Shown here in pieces: positions 8,850 through 19,461 of a DNA stretch of 64,000 bases. Each line of letters starts with the position of its first letter. The stretch's first letter is position 1. Location: positions 2,976,001 through 3,040,000 of the forward strand of contig NZ_CP007151.1 of assembly GCF_000830985.1 (NCBI RefSeq), read 5' to 3'. Origin of the DNA: Marinobacter similis. Lineage in GTDB: Bacteria; Pseudomonadota; Gammaproteobacteria; Pseudomonadales; Oleiphilaceae. Both the position numbers and the translations under genes were made by a program. The notes under the pieces were generated by a model. The model had not been told where the DNA came from, ran no database searches, and saw nothing but the letters and a program-made list of their open reading frames with translations.

Positions 8850-10781
8850 ATGCGAAAAAACGAACGCTCAGAAGAACGACAGCTCGTAACCGACTCCTGG
8901 AACCGCTGCCAGGCCTGGGGGCTCAGCCACGACGACAAACCGGCAGCCCGAACCGCCGATCCGGCCTATCTAAAGCAAGTCGAGCTGAAGCACCACGAAC
9001 TGATGGCCAGCACGGCTGCCGAAGTGGTGCCCTATTACCGGAATGTTCTGTCCAGTAGCCGCTGCCTGATCCTGATGGCCGACCCGGACGGCACCATCCT
9101 TAAAAGCTGGGGGGACGAACGCGTCACCGACGCCCGCCTCCGGCCATGGCTCCAGCGCGGCGCCAACTGGCAGGAATCCCTGTGTGGCACCAACGCCATT
9201 GGCACCGCGATTGCCAACCAACTACCAGTGCAAGTCCAGCGCAATGAACATTTTCTCAAACAGTTCCGCAGCTTGATTGGTTCGGCCGCGCCCATTTTCG
9301 ACACTGAGAAACAGCTCGCGGGCGTGCTCAGCGTGTTCAGCGACGCCTACCTGCCCCAGGCCCACACCCTGGGCATGGTGCGTCTGCTGTCCCAGTCGGT
9401 GGAAAATCGTTTGATCATTCGGCAGTTCGAAACCAGCCACGTCCAGATCACGCTGAATACCACCGCTGACAATTTCGACAGCCCCTGGTCCGGCATCCTG
9501 ATTTGCGACAGTGCGGGCAAGATCGTGGCCAGCAACCAGCGCGCCGACCAGCTGCTGGCCACCAGCACGGTGCAGCGTTACCTCGACGAACTGTTCACCA
9601 GTTCTCGCCAGCACATCCTGGGCCACCCGGAACACACCGCCATTCAGCTTGTCACCAAGGGCAAAGTGCGCCTGAGCGCCCGGCTAAAGCGCCCATCCGC
9701 ACCCACCAACGCGGCCACCACCACAACAGCCGCTGCCGGCAACCACAACTCACAGGCGGATCCGGGTAACCGCGACATAGCGCCACCTCAGGATCTCTCC
9801 AGTCTTGAGTACGGTGACAACTCGGTGCGGCGCTGTGCCGATCAATCGCTAAAAGTGCTCCAACGTGGAGTACCGGTTCTAATTACCGGCGAAACAGGGG
9901 TGGGCAAGGAGGTTATGGTGAAAGCCCTGCACCGGGCCAGTCCGCGCTGTAATGAACCATTAGTGGCAGTCAATTGCGCGGCCATCCCGCCGGAGCTGGT
10001 GGAGTCAGAGCTGTTCGGTTATGAATCGGGTGCCTTTACCGGCGCGCGGGCACAGGGCTCCCTGGGCTTAATCCGGAAAGCCCACAAGGGCATCCTGTTC
10101 CTGGATGAAATCGGCGAAATGCCATTGGCGGCACAATCCCGCTTGCTTCGGGTGCTGCAGGAGCGGGTCGTCACCCCGGTTGGGTCCACCGAGAGTGTGC
10201 CCGTGGACATCCTGCTGATCACAGCGACCAATCGGCCCCTGTCCTCCCGGATAGAGACCGGCCAATTCCGGGCAGATTTGTTTTACCGAATTAACGGCTT
10301 GTCGGTGCAGCTGCCGCCCCTGCGCCAACGCACCGACAAACGTGAGCTGATTCAGGATATTTACCGCCAGCACCGGGACCCGGGCCAGCGCGAAGAATTG
10401 CCCCCTCAGGTGCTGTCAGCGCTGGAAAACCATCCCTGGCCGGGCAACATTCGTCAGTTAGTCAATGTGCTGCGCGTTGCCATCGCTATTGCCGATGGCG
10501 AAGAAGTGGATATCTGGCACCTGCCGGAGGATTTCCTGGCTGAATACGACGCGGCCTCACCCACCCGGCAGAACCGGCCCGACCATGTAGCCCCGGCCAG
10601 CCAGAATGGCTCGAACCAAGAGCGAGATCAGGAGCAGGAGCAGGAGCCTAGCCCCGACCCACTCACCCAAACCCTGCAGGTCTACCGGGAGTGCACGGGC
10701 AACGTGTCGGAGACCGCACGACAGCTGTCCATCAGCCGCAACACCCTTTACAAGAGATTGCGCGAACTGGGGATCCGCTGA
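8850..10781 (+). CDS. Sigma-54-dependent activator, AcoR type, probably of the glycerol transporter
   Basis: Transcription activator of 643 aa. The N-terminal part (about 1-310) is a GAF-like sensor similar to AcoR, then comes the AAA+ domain (about 320-545) with Walker A GETGVGKE, the sigma-54 contact motif GAFTGA, Walker B ILFLDEIGEM and arginine fingers near FRADLFYRI. A hydrophilic linker rich in Gln/Glu (QERDQEQEQEQEP) leads to a Fis-type helix-turn-helix (NVSETARQLSISRNTLYKRL). It is divergent from glpS, which has a sigma-54 promoter and enhancer repeats, so glycerol or a derivative is the likely signal; this is inferred. The stop lies one base from the stop of the convergent glpK, with no terminator between them. 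Confidence 0.9.
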   Translation: MRKNERSEERQLVTDSWNRCQAWGLSHDDKPAARTADPAYLKQVELKHHELMASTAAEVVPYYRNVLSSSRCLILMADPDGTILKSWGDERVTDARLRPWLQRGANWQESLCGTNAIGTAIANQLPVQVQRNEHFLKQFRSLIGSAAPIFDTEKQLAGVLSVFSDAYLPQAHTLGMVRLLSQSVENRLIIRQFETSHVQITLNTTADNFDSPWSGILICDSAGKIVASNQRADQLLATSTVQRYLDELFTSSRQHILGHPEHTAIQLVTKGKVRLSARLKRPSAPTNAATTTTAAAGNHNSQADPGNRDIAPPQDLSSLEYGDNSVRRCADQSLKVLQRGVPVLITGETGVGKEVMVKALHRASPRCNEPLVAVNCAAIPPELVESELFGYESGAFTGARAQGSLGLIRKAHKGILFLDEIGEMPLAAQSRLLRVLQERVVTPVGSTESVPVDILLITATNRPLSSRIETGQFRADLFYRINGLSVQLPPLRQRTDKRELIQDIYRQHRDPGQREELPPQVLSALENHPWPGNIRQLVNVLRVAIAIADGEEVDIWHLPEDFLAEYDAASPTRQNRPDHVAPASQNGSNQERDQEQEQEPSPDPLTQTLQVYRECTGNVSETARQLSISRNTLYKRLRELGIR

Positions 10782-10782
10782 C

Positions 10783-12255
10783 TCAGAGCCGGCCGATGGC
10801 CTCGGCCCAACCCTGGTACAGTCGATCCCGGTGTTCCTTGGTCATCACCGGTTCAAAACGACGATCGCAGCGCCATAGCCCGGTCAATTCCTCCAGCGAG
10901 CCATAAACTCCAGCCTTGAGCCCCGCCAGGTAGGCAGCCCCCAACGCGGTTGTTTCAACCACCGATGGCCGGTCAACCCGAGCGCCCAGAATGTTGGCAA
11001 GAAACTGCAGCACCCAGTTGTTGGCCACCATGCCACCGTCGACCCGCAGGTTAATGGGACGGATGCCATCGTGCTCCATCGCCTTCTGCAGATCCTTGGT
11101 CTGATAGCACACGGATTGCAGTCCCGCGGTAACAATTTCCTTGATTCCGGTGTCGCGGGTGAGACCGAAGATCGCACCCCGCGCATTCGGGTCCCAGTAT
11201 GGAGCGCCCAGGCCGGTAAACGCGGGAACCAGGTAAACGCCATGATCCAGTGGGGTCTGCTCGGCCAGCGGTTCGGTTTCACCAGCATCCCCGATCAATT
11301 TGAGGCCATCTCGAAGCCACTGAATCGCAGCGCCGGCCACGAAGATGCTGCCCTCCAGGGCGTAAGTTGGCTTGCCATTGAGCCGGTACGCCACCGTGCT
11401 CAGCAGGCGGTGCTCTGATGCCAGCGCCTTGTCACCGGTGTTCAGCATCAGAAAGCAACCGGTGCCGTAGGTGCTCTTGGCCATACCGACATCAAAGCAA
11501 GTCTGGCCAAAGAGCGCGGCCTGCTGATCCCCGGCGATCCCCAGCACCGCTGAACCATTGAGGGCCCCGCCCTCGCTGATCTCACCAAAGTCGTCGGAAG
11601 AATCCATCACCTCCGGCAGCAGGGAGGCTGGAATTCCGAACAGGGCCAAGAGCTCGTCGTCCCAGCATTGCCGATGGATATCGAACAGCAGGGTACGGCT
11701 GGCATTCGTCGCATCGGTACGGTGGGATTGCCCGCCGGTCAGTCGCCAGAGCAGAAAACTGTCGATGGTGCCAAAGGCCAGCTCGCCCCGCTCAGCCCGC
11801 TCCCGGACACCGTCTACATTGTCCAGAATCCAGCGAATCTTGGTTGCAGAAAAATAAGGATCGATCAGCAAGCCGGTTTTTCCGGCAACCAGCGACTCCA
11901 GCCCTTCCTGCTTCAGGGATTCGCAGTAGGCCGCGGTTCGGCGATCCTGCCAGACAATGGCGTTATAGACCGGCTCTCCGGTTTGCCGGTCCCAAACAAC
12001 CGTGGTTTCGCGTTGGTTGGTAATGCCGACCGCCACCACCTGATCTTCGACACCACAGGCCTCGGACATAACCTGATCGCAAGTGGCTCTGACCGATGTC
12101 CAGATCGCTTCCGGATCATGCTCAACCCAGCCGCTAGCAGGAAACTGCTGGGGAAACTCTTGCTGCCGGGTGGCGTGGATCGTGCCATCAAGACCAAACA
12201 GGATAGCGCGAGAACTGGTGGTGCCCTGATCGATGGAGAGAAGGTATTGGGTCAT
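10783..12255 (-). CDS. glpK: Glycerol kinase
   Basis: Phosphorylates imported glycerol to sn-glycerol 3-phosphate with ATP in the cytosol. It has 490 aa, a normal FGGY-kinase length. The N-terminus is [17 protein letters not shown] and the family signature includes [14 protein letters not shown] and [15 protein letters not shown]. The C-terminal lobe holds [18 protein letters not shown]. It is monocistronic and divergent from glpR; the 236-bp intergenic region carries partial TTGAACATA-type GlpR half-sites but no clear full operator. There is no glpF next to it; uptake is served by the ABC transporter instead. Confidence 0.97.
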   Translation of the reverse strand: MTQYLLSIDQGTTSSRAILFGLDGTIHATRQQEFPQQFPASGWVEHDPEAIWTSVRATCDQVMSEACGVEDQVVAVGITNQRETTVVWDRQTGEPVYNAIVWQDRRTAAYCESLKQEGLESLVAGKTGLLIDPYFSATKIRWILDNVDGVRERAERGELAFGTIDSFLLWRLTGGQSHRTDATNASRTLLFDIHRQCWDDELLALFGIPASLLPEVMDSSDDFGEISEGGALNGSAVLGIAGDQQAALFGQTCFDVGMAKSTYGTGCFLMLNTGDKALASEHRLLSTVAYRLNGKPTYALEGSIFVAGAAIQWLRDGLKLIGDAGETEPLAEQTPLDHGVYLVPAFTGLGAPYWDPNARGAIFGLTRDTGIKEIVTAGLQSVCYQTKDLQKAMEHDGIRPINLRVDGGMVANNWVLQFLANILGARVDRPSVVETTALGAAYLAGLKAGVYGSLEELTGLWRCDRRFEPVMTKEHRDRLYQGWAEAIGRL

Positions 12256-12491
12256 TGGCTGCTCGTGGTCCGGGTTCTATTTATTAGGTTTTGTCTTGTG
12301 ACGTTCTATTTTTTTCGAATTTTTACCTTTTTGAACATAAATGCCAAGAGGTTCGACCTGCTGGATTCGGCCGAATCGAGACAACCTATTAAAAAGGCTG
12401 CACAAACTGGCCTTAAGAACTAAACTTCGAGAATGTTTTCAGACGCTCACTATTTCGCATCAGAACAAAAGATCTCGCGGAGGTAATTGGC

Positions 12492-13250
12492 ATGGCACAG
12501 CGGCGCCGGCAGGATTTGATCATGGAGCTGATCCAACAGAACGGGTTCGTCACTACCGAGCAACTCGTTGATCAATTCAACGTGACGCCCCAGACCATCC
12601 GCCGGGACTTGAATGAGCTTGCCGAACAGAACAAGTTGCGCCGTCATCACGGCGGTGCCGGTATCGACTCCAGTACCACTAATACCGCGTACCAGGCTCG
12701 AAAGATCATGGACCTCGAGGCTAAAGAACGCATCGCGGCCGCCATGGTCAAGATGATCCCGGACAACTCCTCCATGTTCATCAATATCGGCACCACGACC
12801 GAAACCATAGCCAAGGCCCTGCTGGAGCGGAAAAACCTACAGATAGTCACCAACAACCTGCACGTTGCCTCTATCCTCGCCGCGAAAGAGGATTTTCACG
12901 TGATCATCGCCGGTGGTGAAGTTCGTAATCGCGACGGTGGCATCGTGGGCGAGGCCACCCGGGACTTCATCAACCAGTTCAAGATGGATTTCGGCATTAT
13001 TGGCATCAGCGGTATCCACAGCGACGGTTCACTGCTAGATTTCGATTACCGCGAAGTGCGCGTAGCCCAGGCCATCATCGCCAACTCCAATCAGGTTTTG
13101 CTGGCGGCCGACCACACCAAATTTGGCCGCAACGCCATGGTGCGTCTGGGCAACATCACCCAGGCCGACCATGTATTCACTGATAAGCAGCCACCCGCCG
13201 AAATCAGCCAGTCCCTGGCTGAACACAACGTTGAACTGCACATCGTTTAG
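12492..13250 (+). CDS. glpR: Glycerol-3-phosphate regulon repressor
   Basis: DeoR-family repressor of 252 aa. The N-terminal helix-turn-helix is FVTTEQLVDQFNVTPQTIRR. The C-terminal sugar-phosphate sensor domain includes NIGTTTETIAKALL and GGEVRNRDGGIVG. It responds to glycerol 3-phosphate in its family. An AGATCTCGCGGAGG ribosome region precedes the ATG. Located between glpK and glpD, it presumably controls glpD, glpK and, through the operator at 8530-8549, glpSTPQUV. Confidence 0.94.
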   Translation: MAQRRRQDLIMELIQQNGFVTTEQLVDQFNVTPQTIRRDLNELAEQNKLRRHHGGAGIDSSTTNTAYQARKIMDLEAKERIAAAMVKMIPDNSSMFINIGTTTETIAKALLERKNLQIVTNNLHVASILAAKEDFHVIIAGGEVRNRDGGIVGEATRDFINQFKMDFGIIGISGIHSDGSLLDFDYREVRVAQAIIANSNQVLLAADHTKFGRNAMVRLGNITQADHVFTDKQPPAEISQSLAEHNVELHIV

Positions 13251-13448
13251 AGCGCGCTACTCGCCCGAATAACGCTCAGAATCAACCTGAGCGAGCGCCC
13301 AAATTTTTTCGTTTTTTTTCTCTATTTTCCTTTACGAATATGTTCCGCTTTCGCATAATGATCGTATTGTTATTTTTGGTCGAAAAGTGTGCAGAAAAAC
13401 CGATTTTTCTGGATCGGACTTTTTGGCTCAGGCAGGAGATGGGCAGCA

Positions 13449-14977
13449 ATGGCTAACGAGCACGAACACTATGACGTTGTCGTCGTCGGCGGCGGAGTCA
13501 ACGGCACCGGTATCGCAATGGACGCAGCGGGCCGGGGCCTGAAAGTACTGCTGTGTGAAATGAACGATCTTGCATCGGCAACCTCCTCCAGCAGCAGCAA
13601 GCTGATTCACGGCGGCCTGCGCTATCTGGAGCACTACGAATTCCGCCTGGTGCGGGAAGCGCTTGCCGAACGCGAGTCATTGCTGCGCAACTCGCCCCAC
13701 ATCATGTGGCCCATGCGCTTTCGGCTGCCCCACCGCCCTCACCTGCGTCCAGCCTGGATGATTCGTACCGGTCTGTTCCTGTATGACCACCTGGCCAAAC
13801 GAGAACTGCTGCCGGGCTCGCGATCGATCAAGTTCGACAGCTCTGACCCGCTCAAGCCGGAAATCACCAAGGGCTTTGAATACTCGGATGGCTGGGTGGA
13901 TGATGCTCGACTGGTTATCCTGACCGCCAAAAAGGCCGAACAGTCCGGCGCCCGCATCCTGACCCGCACCAAGTGCGTGAAAGCTGAACGGGGCTCAGAC
14001 AACTGGAAGGTGACACTCCGGAACACGGCGGCAAACTCAGATGAAACCGTCACCGCGAAGATGATCGTCAACGCCTCCGGCCCCTGGGTCAGCAGCTTGT
14101 TTGGCGAGACCCTGTCGATGCCGGCACCCAAGATGATTCGCATGGTGAAAGGCAGTCACATTGTCATTCCCAGAATGAACAAGGGCACCGAGGCCTACAT
14201 CCTCCAGAACGAAGATGAGCGCATCGTTTTTGTGATCCCCTATGAGGACGAATTCTCTCTGGTCGGCACCACGGATGTGGATTATGAGGGCGACCCCAAG
14301 AAGGCCAAGATTTCTCCGGAGGAGACCGAGTACCTGCTCGACATCGTCAACTCCCACTTCAAGCGTCAGCTGACCGCCGAGGATGTGGTCTGGTCGTACT
14401 CTGGCGTGCGCCCTTTGATGGACGACGAGCAGGAGAATGCCCAGAAGGCTTCCCGGGACTACTCATTTGAGGTCAGTGCCGAGAACGGCAAGGCGCCCCT
14501 GATTTCGGTGTTCGGTGGCAAGATCACCACCTACCGGAAACTGGCAGAAGCAGCCACCGACAAGCTGTGCCAGTTCTTCCCGAATGCCAGCGGGCGCTGG
14601 ACCAAGACCGCGCCCCTGCCGGGCGGTGATTTCGTTAACCACGACAGTCTGGAAATCAAAATGACTGCCGATTTCCCGTGGTTGGATAAGGCCGTGATCA
14701 GCCGGTATGTCCGCACCTACGGCACCAGCTCCTACGAAATCCTGAAAGGACGCAGCAGCATGGCAGACCTGGGTGTGCACTTTGCCGGCACGCTTTATCA
14801 GGCCGAAGTGGAGTACCTGGTGGCTGAGGAATGGCCCATACCTCCGAGGATATCCTCTGGCGGCGAACCAAGCAGGGGCTGTATGCGAACGAGGAAAATG
14901 TTCGGGCGCTGGATCAGTTCCTGATGGAGCACGCCACCGGCGACAACGGCAGCGGCCCGGTGCATCAACACGCCTGA
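13449..14977 (+). CDS. glpD: Aerobic glycerol-3-phosphate dehydrogenase, one frame break
   Basis: FAD enzyme of the inner membrane that oxidises sn-glycerol 3-phosphate to dihydroxyacetone phosphate and passes electrons to ubiquinone; about 509 aa after repair. The FAD site is DVVVVGGGVNGTGIAMDAAG, and SSSSSKLIHGGLRYLE follows. I chose ATG 13449 (MANEHEHYDVV) after a CAGGAG ribosome site, not the upstream GTG. The frame breaks at 14833-14838: restoring one G (TGGGCCC) gives EEWAHTSEDILWRRTKQGL and the true stop at 14975-14977. A TATGTTC GlpR half-site lies near 13338, but its partner is poorly spaced. Confidence 0.95.
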
Positions 14978-14995
14978 GCCTCAATCGAACACATC

Positions 14996-15031
14996 GCTCC
15001 GGCCGGATGAACCTCCGCCCGGAGCTTTTTT
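14996..15031 (+). terminator. glpD terminator
   Basis: GCTCCG pairs with CGGAGC around a GC-rich loop and is followed directly by a six-base T run. It lies 19 bp after the repaired glpD stop, which supports that stop. Confidence 0.85.
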
Positions 15032-15038
15032 GTGGCTG

Positions 15039-15644
15039 TTACTCCCTTAGCAACTGGGCCACTCTCTGTTGCACGGCCGGTATCACGTCCTGCTCGAACC
15101 AGGGGTTTCGGCGCAGCCACAGGTTGTTACGAGGACTGGGGTGCGGCATGGGAACCACGGCCGGCCAGTGGTCCTGCCAGTGACGAACCTGCTCAGTAAC
15201 TGAGCGGGACTTCCCCCCAAGATGCCAGGCCTGAGCGTACTGACCAATGACCAGGGTCAGACCAATGTTCGGCAACCGCCTGAGAAGCTCCGAACGCCAG
15301 GCTGGCGCGCATTCCGGCCGTGGCGGTAAATCGCCGGATTTGCCGGTGCCCGGATAGCAGAAGCCCATGGGTAGAATCGCCAGTTTCTGTTCGTCGTAAA
15401 ACGTATCCCGGGTCACCCCCATCCACTCCCGCAGCCGGTCACCACTGGGATCGTTGAACGGCAAGCCCGTTTCATGGACACGCCGCCCGGGCGCCTGCCC
15501 CACTACCAAGATGCGTGACGACTCGGACAGCTGAATCACCGGCCTTGGGCCCAGGGGCAGGAACTCGGCACACAAGGTACACGCCCGCACTCGCGCCACT
15601 AACTCTGCAAAAGATAACTCGCTCAACTCCGCAGGCTTTTGCAA
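15039..15644 (-). CDS. Uracil-DNA glycosylase superfamily protein, probably Fe-S type
   Basis: Protein of 201 aa with the two UDG active-site motifs: motif A GQAPGRRVHETGLPF (family 4/5-like, with GQAPG in place of GEAPG) and motif B MPHPSPRN. Four cysteines are spaced as 4Fe-4S ligands of family 4/5 enzymes: CTLC at about 22-25, then Cys-X15-Cys in GFCYPG...PECAPAW. Expected role is removal of uracil or other deaminated bases from DNA; the precise substrate is not known. It stands alone, converging on glpD and divergent from the nitroreductase. Confidence 0.85.
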   Translation of the reverse strand: MQKPAELSELSFAELVARVRACTLCAEFLPLGPRPVIQLSESSRILVVGQAPGRRVHETGLPFNDPSGDRLREWMGVTRDTFYDEQKLAILPMGFCYPGTGKSGDLPPRPECAPAWRSELLRRLPNIGLTLVIGQYAQAWHLGGKSRSVTEQVRHWQDHWPAVVPMPHPSPRNNLWLRRNPWFEQDVIPAVQQRVAQLLRE

Positions 15645-15718
15645 AGCAACCTCCTGATCATTGCGTACGAACGGATTTCGCCTGACTATAGGCTCTTCAG
15701 TGTATAGGAGAAAACCCG

Positions 15719-16452
15719 ATGACCTCCAAGGCCAGCGCCCTGCCAGACATCGATGTTGAGGAATTTCGAAAGGTGGTCCGCAGCCGACGCTCTATCCGCC
15801 GCTTCAAGCCTGACCCGATCCCGAGGGATGTCCTGAGTGAATGCCTGGAACTGGCAACCTTGGCGCCAAACTCCAGCAATTTGCAGCCGTGGGAATTTTT
15901 CGTTGTGGAATCGGCAGACCTGAGGGCCAAGCTGGCAACGGCCTGCCTGGGGCAGAACGCAGCCAAAACCGCACCTGCGCTGATTGCCATCGTCGCCCGC
16001 CCCGACACCTGGCGCAAACACGCGCGCCAGGCCCTGGACGAATGGCCGGAAGCGTCACTGCCGCCCATTGTCGAGAAGTACTACCGCACCGTTGCACCCA
16101 TTCATTACAACCAGGGCCCGCTGGGTGTCTTTGGCCTGACCAAGAAAGCCGCCGGAATGGCACTGGGCATGCTCCGCCCAGTTCCCCGCGGCCCATCCTC
16201 GACCAGTGATATGAAAGTCTGGGCAACCAAATCGACCGCGCTGGCCGCGCAGAACCTGATGCTGGCCCTGCGTGCCCACGGCTACGATTCCTGTCCGATG
16301 GAAGGCTTTGACGAGTGCCGAGTGAAGTCGCTACTGAAGATTCACCGGAAAGGCCTGGTCACCATGTACTGGCGGCGGGTAAACGCGCCGACAACGGCAT
16401 TTATAACCGCCAGTACCGGTTCGACCAGGACCAACTGGTGCATTACCTGTGA
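15719..16452 (+). CDS. Nitroreductase family protein, one frame break
   Basis: FMN-dependent flavoprotein of about 244 aa. The FMN-binding start RSRRSIRRFKPDPIP and LAPNSSNLQPWEF are typical, as is AAQNLMLALRAHGYDSCPMEG. The frame breaks at 16364-16366: one G restored (ATGGTA) yields VTMVLAAGKRADNGIYNRQ and a stop at 16450-16452. Without repair the tail is unrelated to the family. A GGAG ribosome site precedes the ATG. The physiological substrate cannot be told from sequence. Confidence 0.9.
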
Positions 16453-16513
16453 TAGCCCGCACCCTTTATAAGAGCCAGTAAAGACCCAGTTAAGAGCCAG
16501 CGCCGATCACCGG

Positions 16514-17479
16514 TTACACCTCGGGGTTGGCCAGCGCCTCGGCGGCACCCAGCAAACCGGTGTAGGGCTCGGTCACGACAAACACCGGCGTGTACTCCAA
16601 CAGGGGTCTCATCCGGCCTTTGTCCTCAAAGCCTTTCTGGAACGGGCTTTCCAGAAAGAAGTCGAGGAAACGGGGCAAAATGCCGCCGCACAGGTAAACG
16701 CCGCCCGTGCCCCCGACCGTCAGTACGCCGTTCCCCGCAACTCGCCCCAGGATTTCACAGAAGTGACGTAGGGTGTGCCGGGCCAGGGAATCGACCTGTT
16801 CCAGGGCCGCCGCGGTGATCTTTTCCGGGGCATCGAGTGGCGCGGCCACGCCCTGAATCTCAGCGTGGGCCTGATAGAGATTCAGCAACCCCTGACCACA
16901 GAGAATTCGCTCGACCGACACCCGCCCGAACCGGGCTTTCAGAATCCGCAGGATGGCCATCTCGGTGTCATCCGTGGGGGCAAAATCCACATGCCCGCCC
17001 TCGGTCATCAGGGGCACCCAACCGTGCTGCAAAGGCACCAGTCCGGAGACGCCCAGCCCGGTACCTGGCCCGATCACGAGTCGGGCACGGCGGGAATCAC
17101 CCGGCCCGCCACACACCCGCACCAGGTGCTCTTCCGGCACATGGGGTACTCCCAGCGCCATGGCGGTAAAGTCATTGATAACCTTGAACGCCCGCCAGCC
17201 AAATTGCGCCCGAACCTCTTCGGTATCAAAGCGCCAATGGTTGTTGGTCATCCGGATCTGGGTGTCTCGCACCGGTGAGGCAACTGCAAAGCAAGCCTCA
17301 CTCACTTCGCTCACCCCGACCCTGGCCAGGTAGTCCGTCACTGCGCTGTCGATGTTGTCGTAGTCACCGCAGCGAAGCACCTCAATAGCCTGCGGGCGAA
17401 CGTCGCCCTGCTTCACCAGGGCGAAGCGGGCGTTGGTGCCGCCGATGTCTCCGACCAGTGAATACTGTGTGTCTGTCAT
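16514..17479 (-). CDS. glk: Glucokinase
   Basis: Phosphorylates glucose to glucose 6-phosphate with ATP, 321 aa, bacterial glucokinase family. The phosphate loop is [15 protein letters not shown]; the substrate region has [11 protein letters not shown] and [14 protein letters not shown]; the end has [15 protein letters not shown]. Its ATG overlaps the edd stop (ATGA), so it is translated with edd. It supplies the Entner-Doudoroff route of this cluster. Confidence 0.95.
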   Translation of the reverse strand: MTDTQYSLVGDIGGTNARFALVKQGDVRPQAIEVLRCGDYDNIDSAVTDYLARVGVSEVSEACFAVASPVRDTQIRMTNNHWRFDTEEVRAQFGWRAFKVINDFTAMALGVPHVPEEHLVRVCGGPGDSRRARLVIGPGTGLGVSGLVPLQHGWVPLMTEGGHVDFAPTDDTEMAILRILKARFGRVSVERILCGQGLLNLYQAHAEIQGVAAPLDAPEKITAAALEQVDSLARHTLRHFCEILGRVAGNGVLTVGGTGGVYLCGGILPRFLDFFLESPFQKGFEDKGRMRPLLEYTPVFVVTEPYTGLLGAAEALANPEV

Positions 17480-19294
17480 GCCTCGTGATTCCAGAAAAAG
17501 CTAGCACCTTGCTCCGGGTTGCTGGCTGCACGACGCATCCAGCCAAACATCTCCCGGCCGTAGCGTGATGATACGCACTCAGGTCTGCTTTGAAAGACTC
17601 ACGTTTGGCCAATTCCTCGTCATCAATGTCGATGCGCAGTGAACCCGCCTTGGCATCAACACAGATCCGGTCGCCCGACTTGACCCGCGCCAGCGGGCCT
17701 CCGTCAAGAGCTTCCGGATAGACATGAATGGCGGCCGGCACTTTGCCGGAGGCACCGGACATACGACCATCGGTGACCAGCGCCACCTTGAAACCCCGGT
17801 CCTGCAGCACACCCAGATACGGTGTGAGCTTGTGCAGCTCCGGCATGCCATTGGCCTTCGGGCCCTGGAACCGCACCACAACCACACAGTCCTTATCGAG
17901 ATCACCGGCATCAAAAGCTGCCTTCAGCTCGTTCTGATCGTTGAACACCACCGCCGGCGCTTCCACGATCTGATGCTCATCGGCCACTGCGGAAACCTTG
18001 ATCACACCGCGACCCAGGTTGCCATCCAGGACCGCATGCCACCGTCGGGCGCAAAGGGCTCAGAGGCTGTGCTCAGAACATCCGGACGCAGGCTCTTTTC
18101 CGGGGCCGGCTTCCAGACCAGCTTGTCGTTGTCCAGTTCCGGGCCCTGGGTATAACGCTCCAGGCCATGCCCCATGACTGTCTCGACATCATTGTGCAGG
18201 TAGCCTGCGTTGAGCAGTTCACGGATCAGGAACGGGGTACCGCCAGCCTCGTGGAAGGCATTCACATCTTCCTGGCCGTTCGGGTAGATACGGGTCATGG
18301 ACGGCACCACGGAAGACAGCTCGGCGTAGTCGTTCCAGTCAATGATGATGCCGGCTGCCCGGGCAATGGCAATCCAGTGAATGGTGTGGTTGGTCGAACC
18401 GCCGGTCACCAGCAACGCAACCAGGGCATTCACGATGCTCTTCTCGTCCACCATGTCGCCCAGACCAAGCTCACCGCCGTGGGGCTTCGACAATTTGATC
18501 ACCTGCTCCGTTGCCGCCTGAGTGAGACGGTCCCGCAGTGGCGTATTCGGATTCACAAAGGCCGAACCCGGCAGATGCAGGCCCATCACCTCAACCAGCA
18601 ACTGGTTGCTGTTGGCGGTGCCATAGAAGGTGCAGGTACCCGGGCTGTGGTAGGACTTGCTCTCTGCTTCCAGCAGTTCGTCCTTGCCGATCTTGCCCTC
18701 GGCATAGAGCTGACGGATGCGCTGCTTTTCCTTGTTCGGCAGCCCTGAGGGCATCGGCCCGGCAGGCACCAGAATGGTTGGCAGATAGCCGAAACTCAGG
18801 GAACCAATCAACAGCCCCGGCACGATCTTGTCGCAGATACCCAGCAACACCGTGGCATCAAACATGTTGTGGCTCATGGCTACCGCCGTACTCATGGCGA
18901 TGGTGTCGCGGGAGAACAGGCTCAGCTCCATACCTGGCTGACCCTGGGTAACGCCGTCGCACATGGCGGGGGTACCGCCGGCAAACTGCGCCACCGAGCC
19001 CATGTTGTGGGCCGCCGAGCGGATCATGTCCGGGAACTTTTCATAAGGTTGGTGGGCCGAAAGCATATCGTTGTATGCCGATACGATCGCCACGTTGGCC
19101 TTGTTCATGAACTTCAGGGTGTCTTTGTCACCCTGGCTGCAGGCGGCAAAGCCGTGAGCAAGGTTGCCACAGGAGAGACTGCTCCGATGGGGAGATTGCG
19201 CCTTCAGCTGGTTCATTCGGTCGAGGTAGTCCTGCCGGGTGGCACGACTGCGTTCAATGATTCGTTGGGTAACTTTTTCAACGGTTGGATGCAT
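17476..19294 (-). CDS. edd: 6-phosphogluconate dehydratase, two frame breaks
   Basis: First dedicated enzyme of the Entner-Doudoroff pathway, making KDPG from 6-phosphogluconate with a 4Fe-4S cluster; about 606 aa after repair, the family length. It carries [28 protein letters not shown] and [13 protein letters not shown] (cluster cysteines). ATG 19294 ([12 protein letters not shown]) is chosen because of its GGAG site and alignment with other Edd starts. Breaks: at about 18030-18032 one G restores [16 protein letters not shown]; at about 17562-17564 one G restores [11 protein letters not shown] and the true stop TGA, which overlaps glk. A HexR-like palindrome lies upstream. Confidence 0.95.
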
Positions 19295-19334
19295 GGTGGG
19301 CTCCATCGGTCGCATAGAAGACACATTCAGTTGG

Positions 19335-19348
19335 ACGTAATTTTACGT
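19335..19348. promoter_or_regulatory. Palindrome upstream of edd, possible HexR site
   Basis: ACGTAA-TT-TTACGT is an inverted repeat 41 bp before the edd start. Its GTAATTTTAC core resembles but does not match the sites by gap and zwf. Confidence 0.35.
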
Positions 19349-19398
19349 TCTTTTTTGACATATTTCACCCGGATATCGTTCAAACTTTCTTTTTTTGT

Positions 19399-19414
19399 TG
19401 TTATATTTACTACA
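19399..19414. promoter_or_regulatory. HexR-like operator in the edd-gap divergent promoter
   Basis: TGTTATATTTACTACA, reverse complement TGTAGTAAATATAACA, lies 48 bp before the gap start. The same TGTAGTAA core appears twice upstream of zwf. HexR represses such ED/central-carbon genes until KDPG accumulates, and hexR is in this cluster. Confidence 0.55.
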
Positions 19415-19461
19415 TTACACTCAACAAACGAACAAAAAACACCCAAATTAGGAGTCGGACG

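Noticed and set aside
13338..13358. GlpR operator in front of glpD (TATGTTCCGCTTTCGCATAA)
   Set aside because: Only one half-site is good and the other is out of register; not strong enough to list as a feature.
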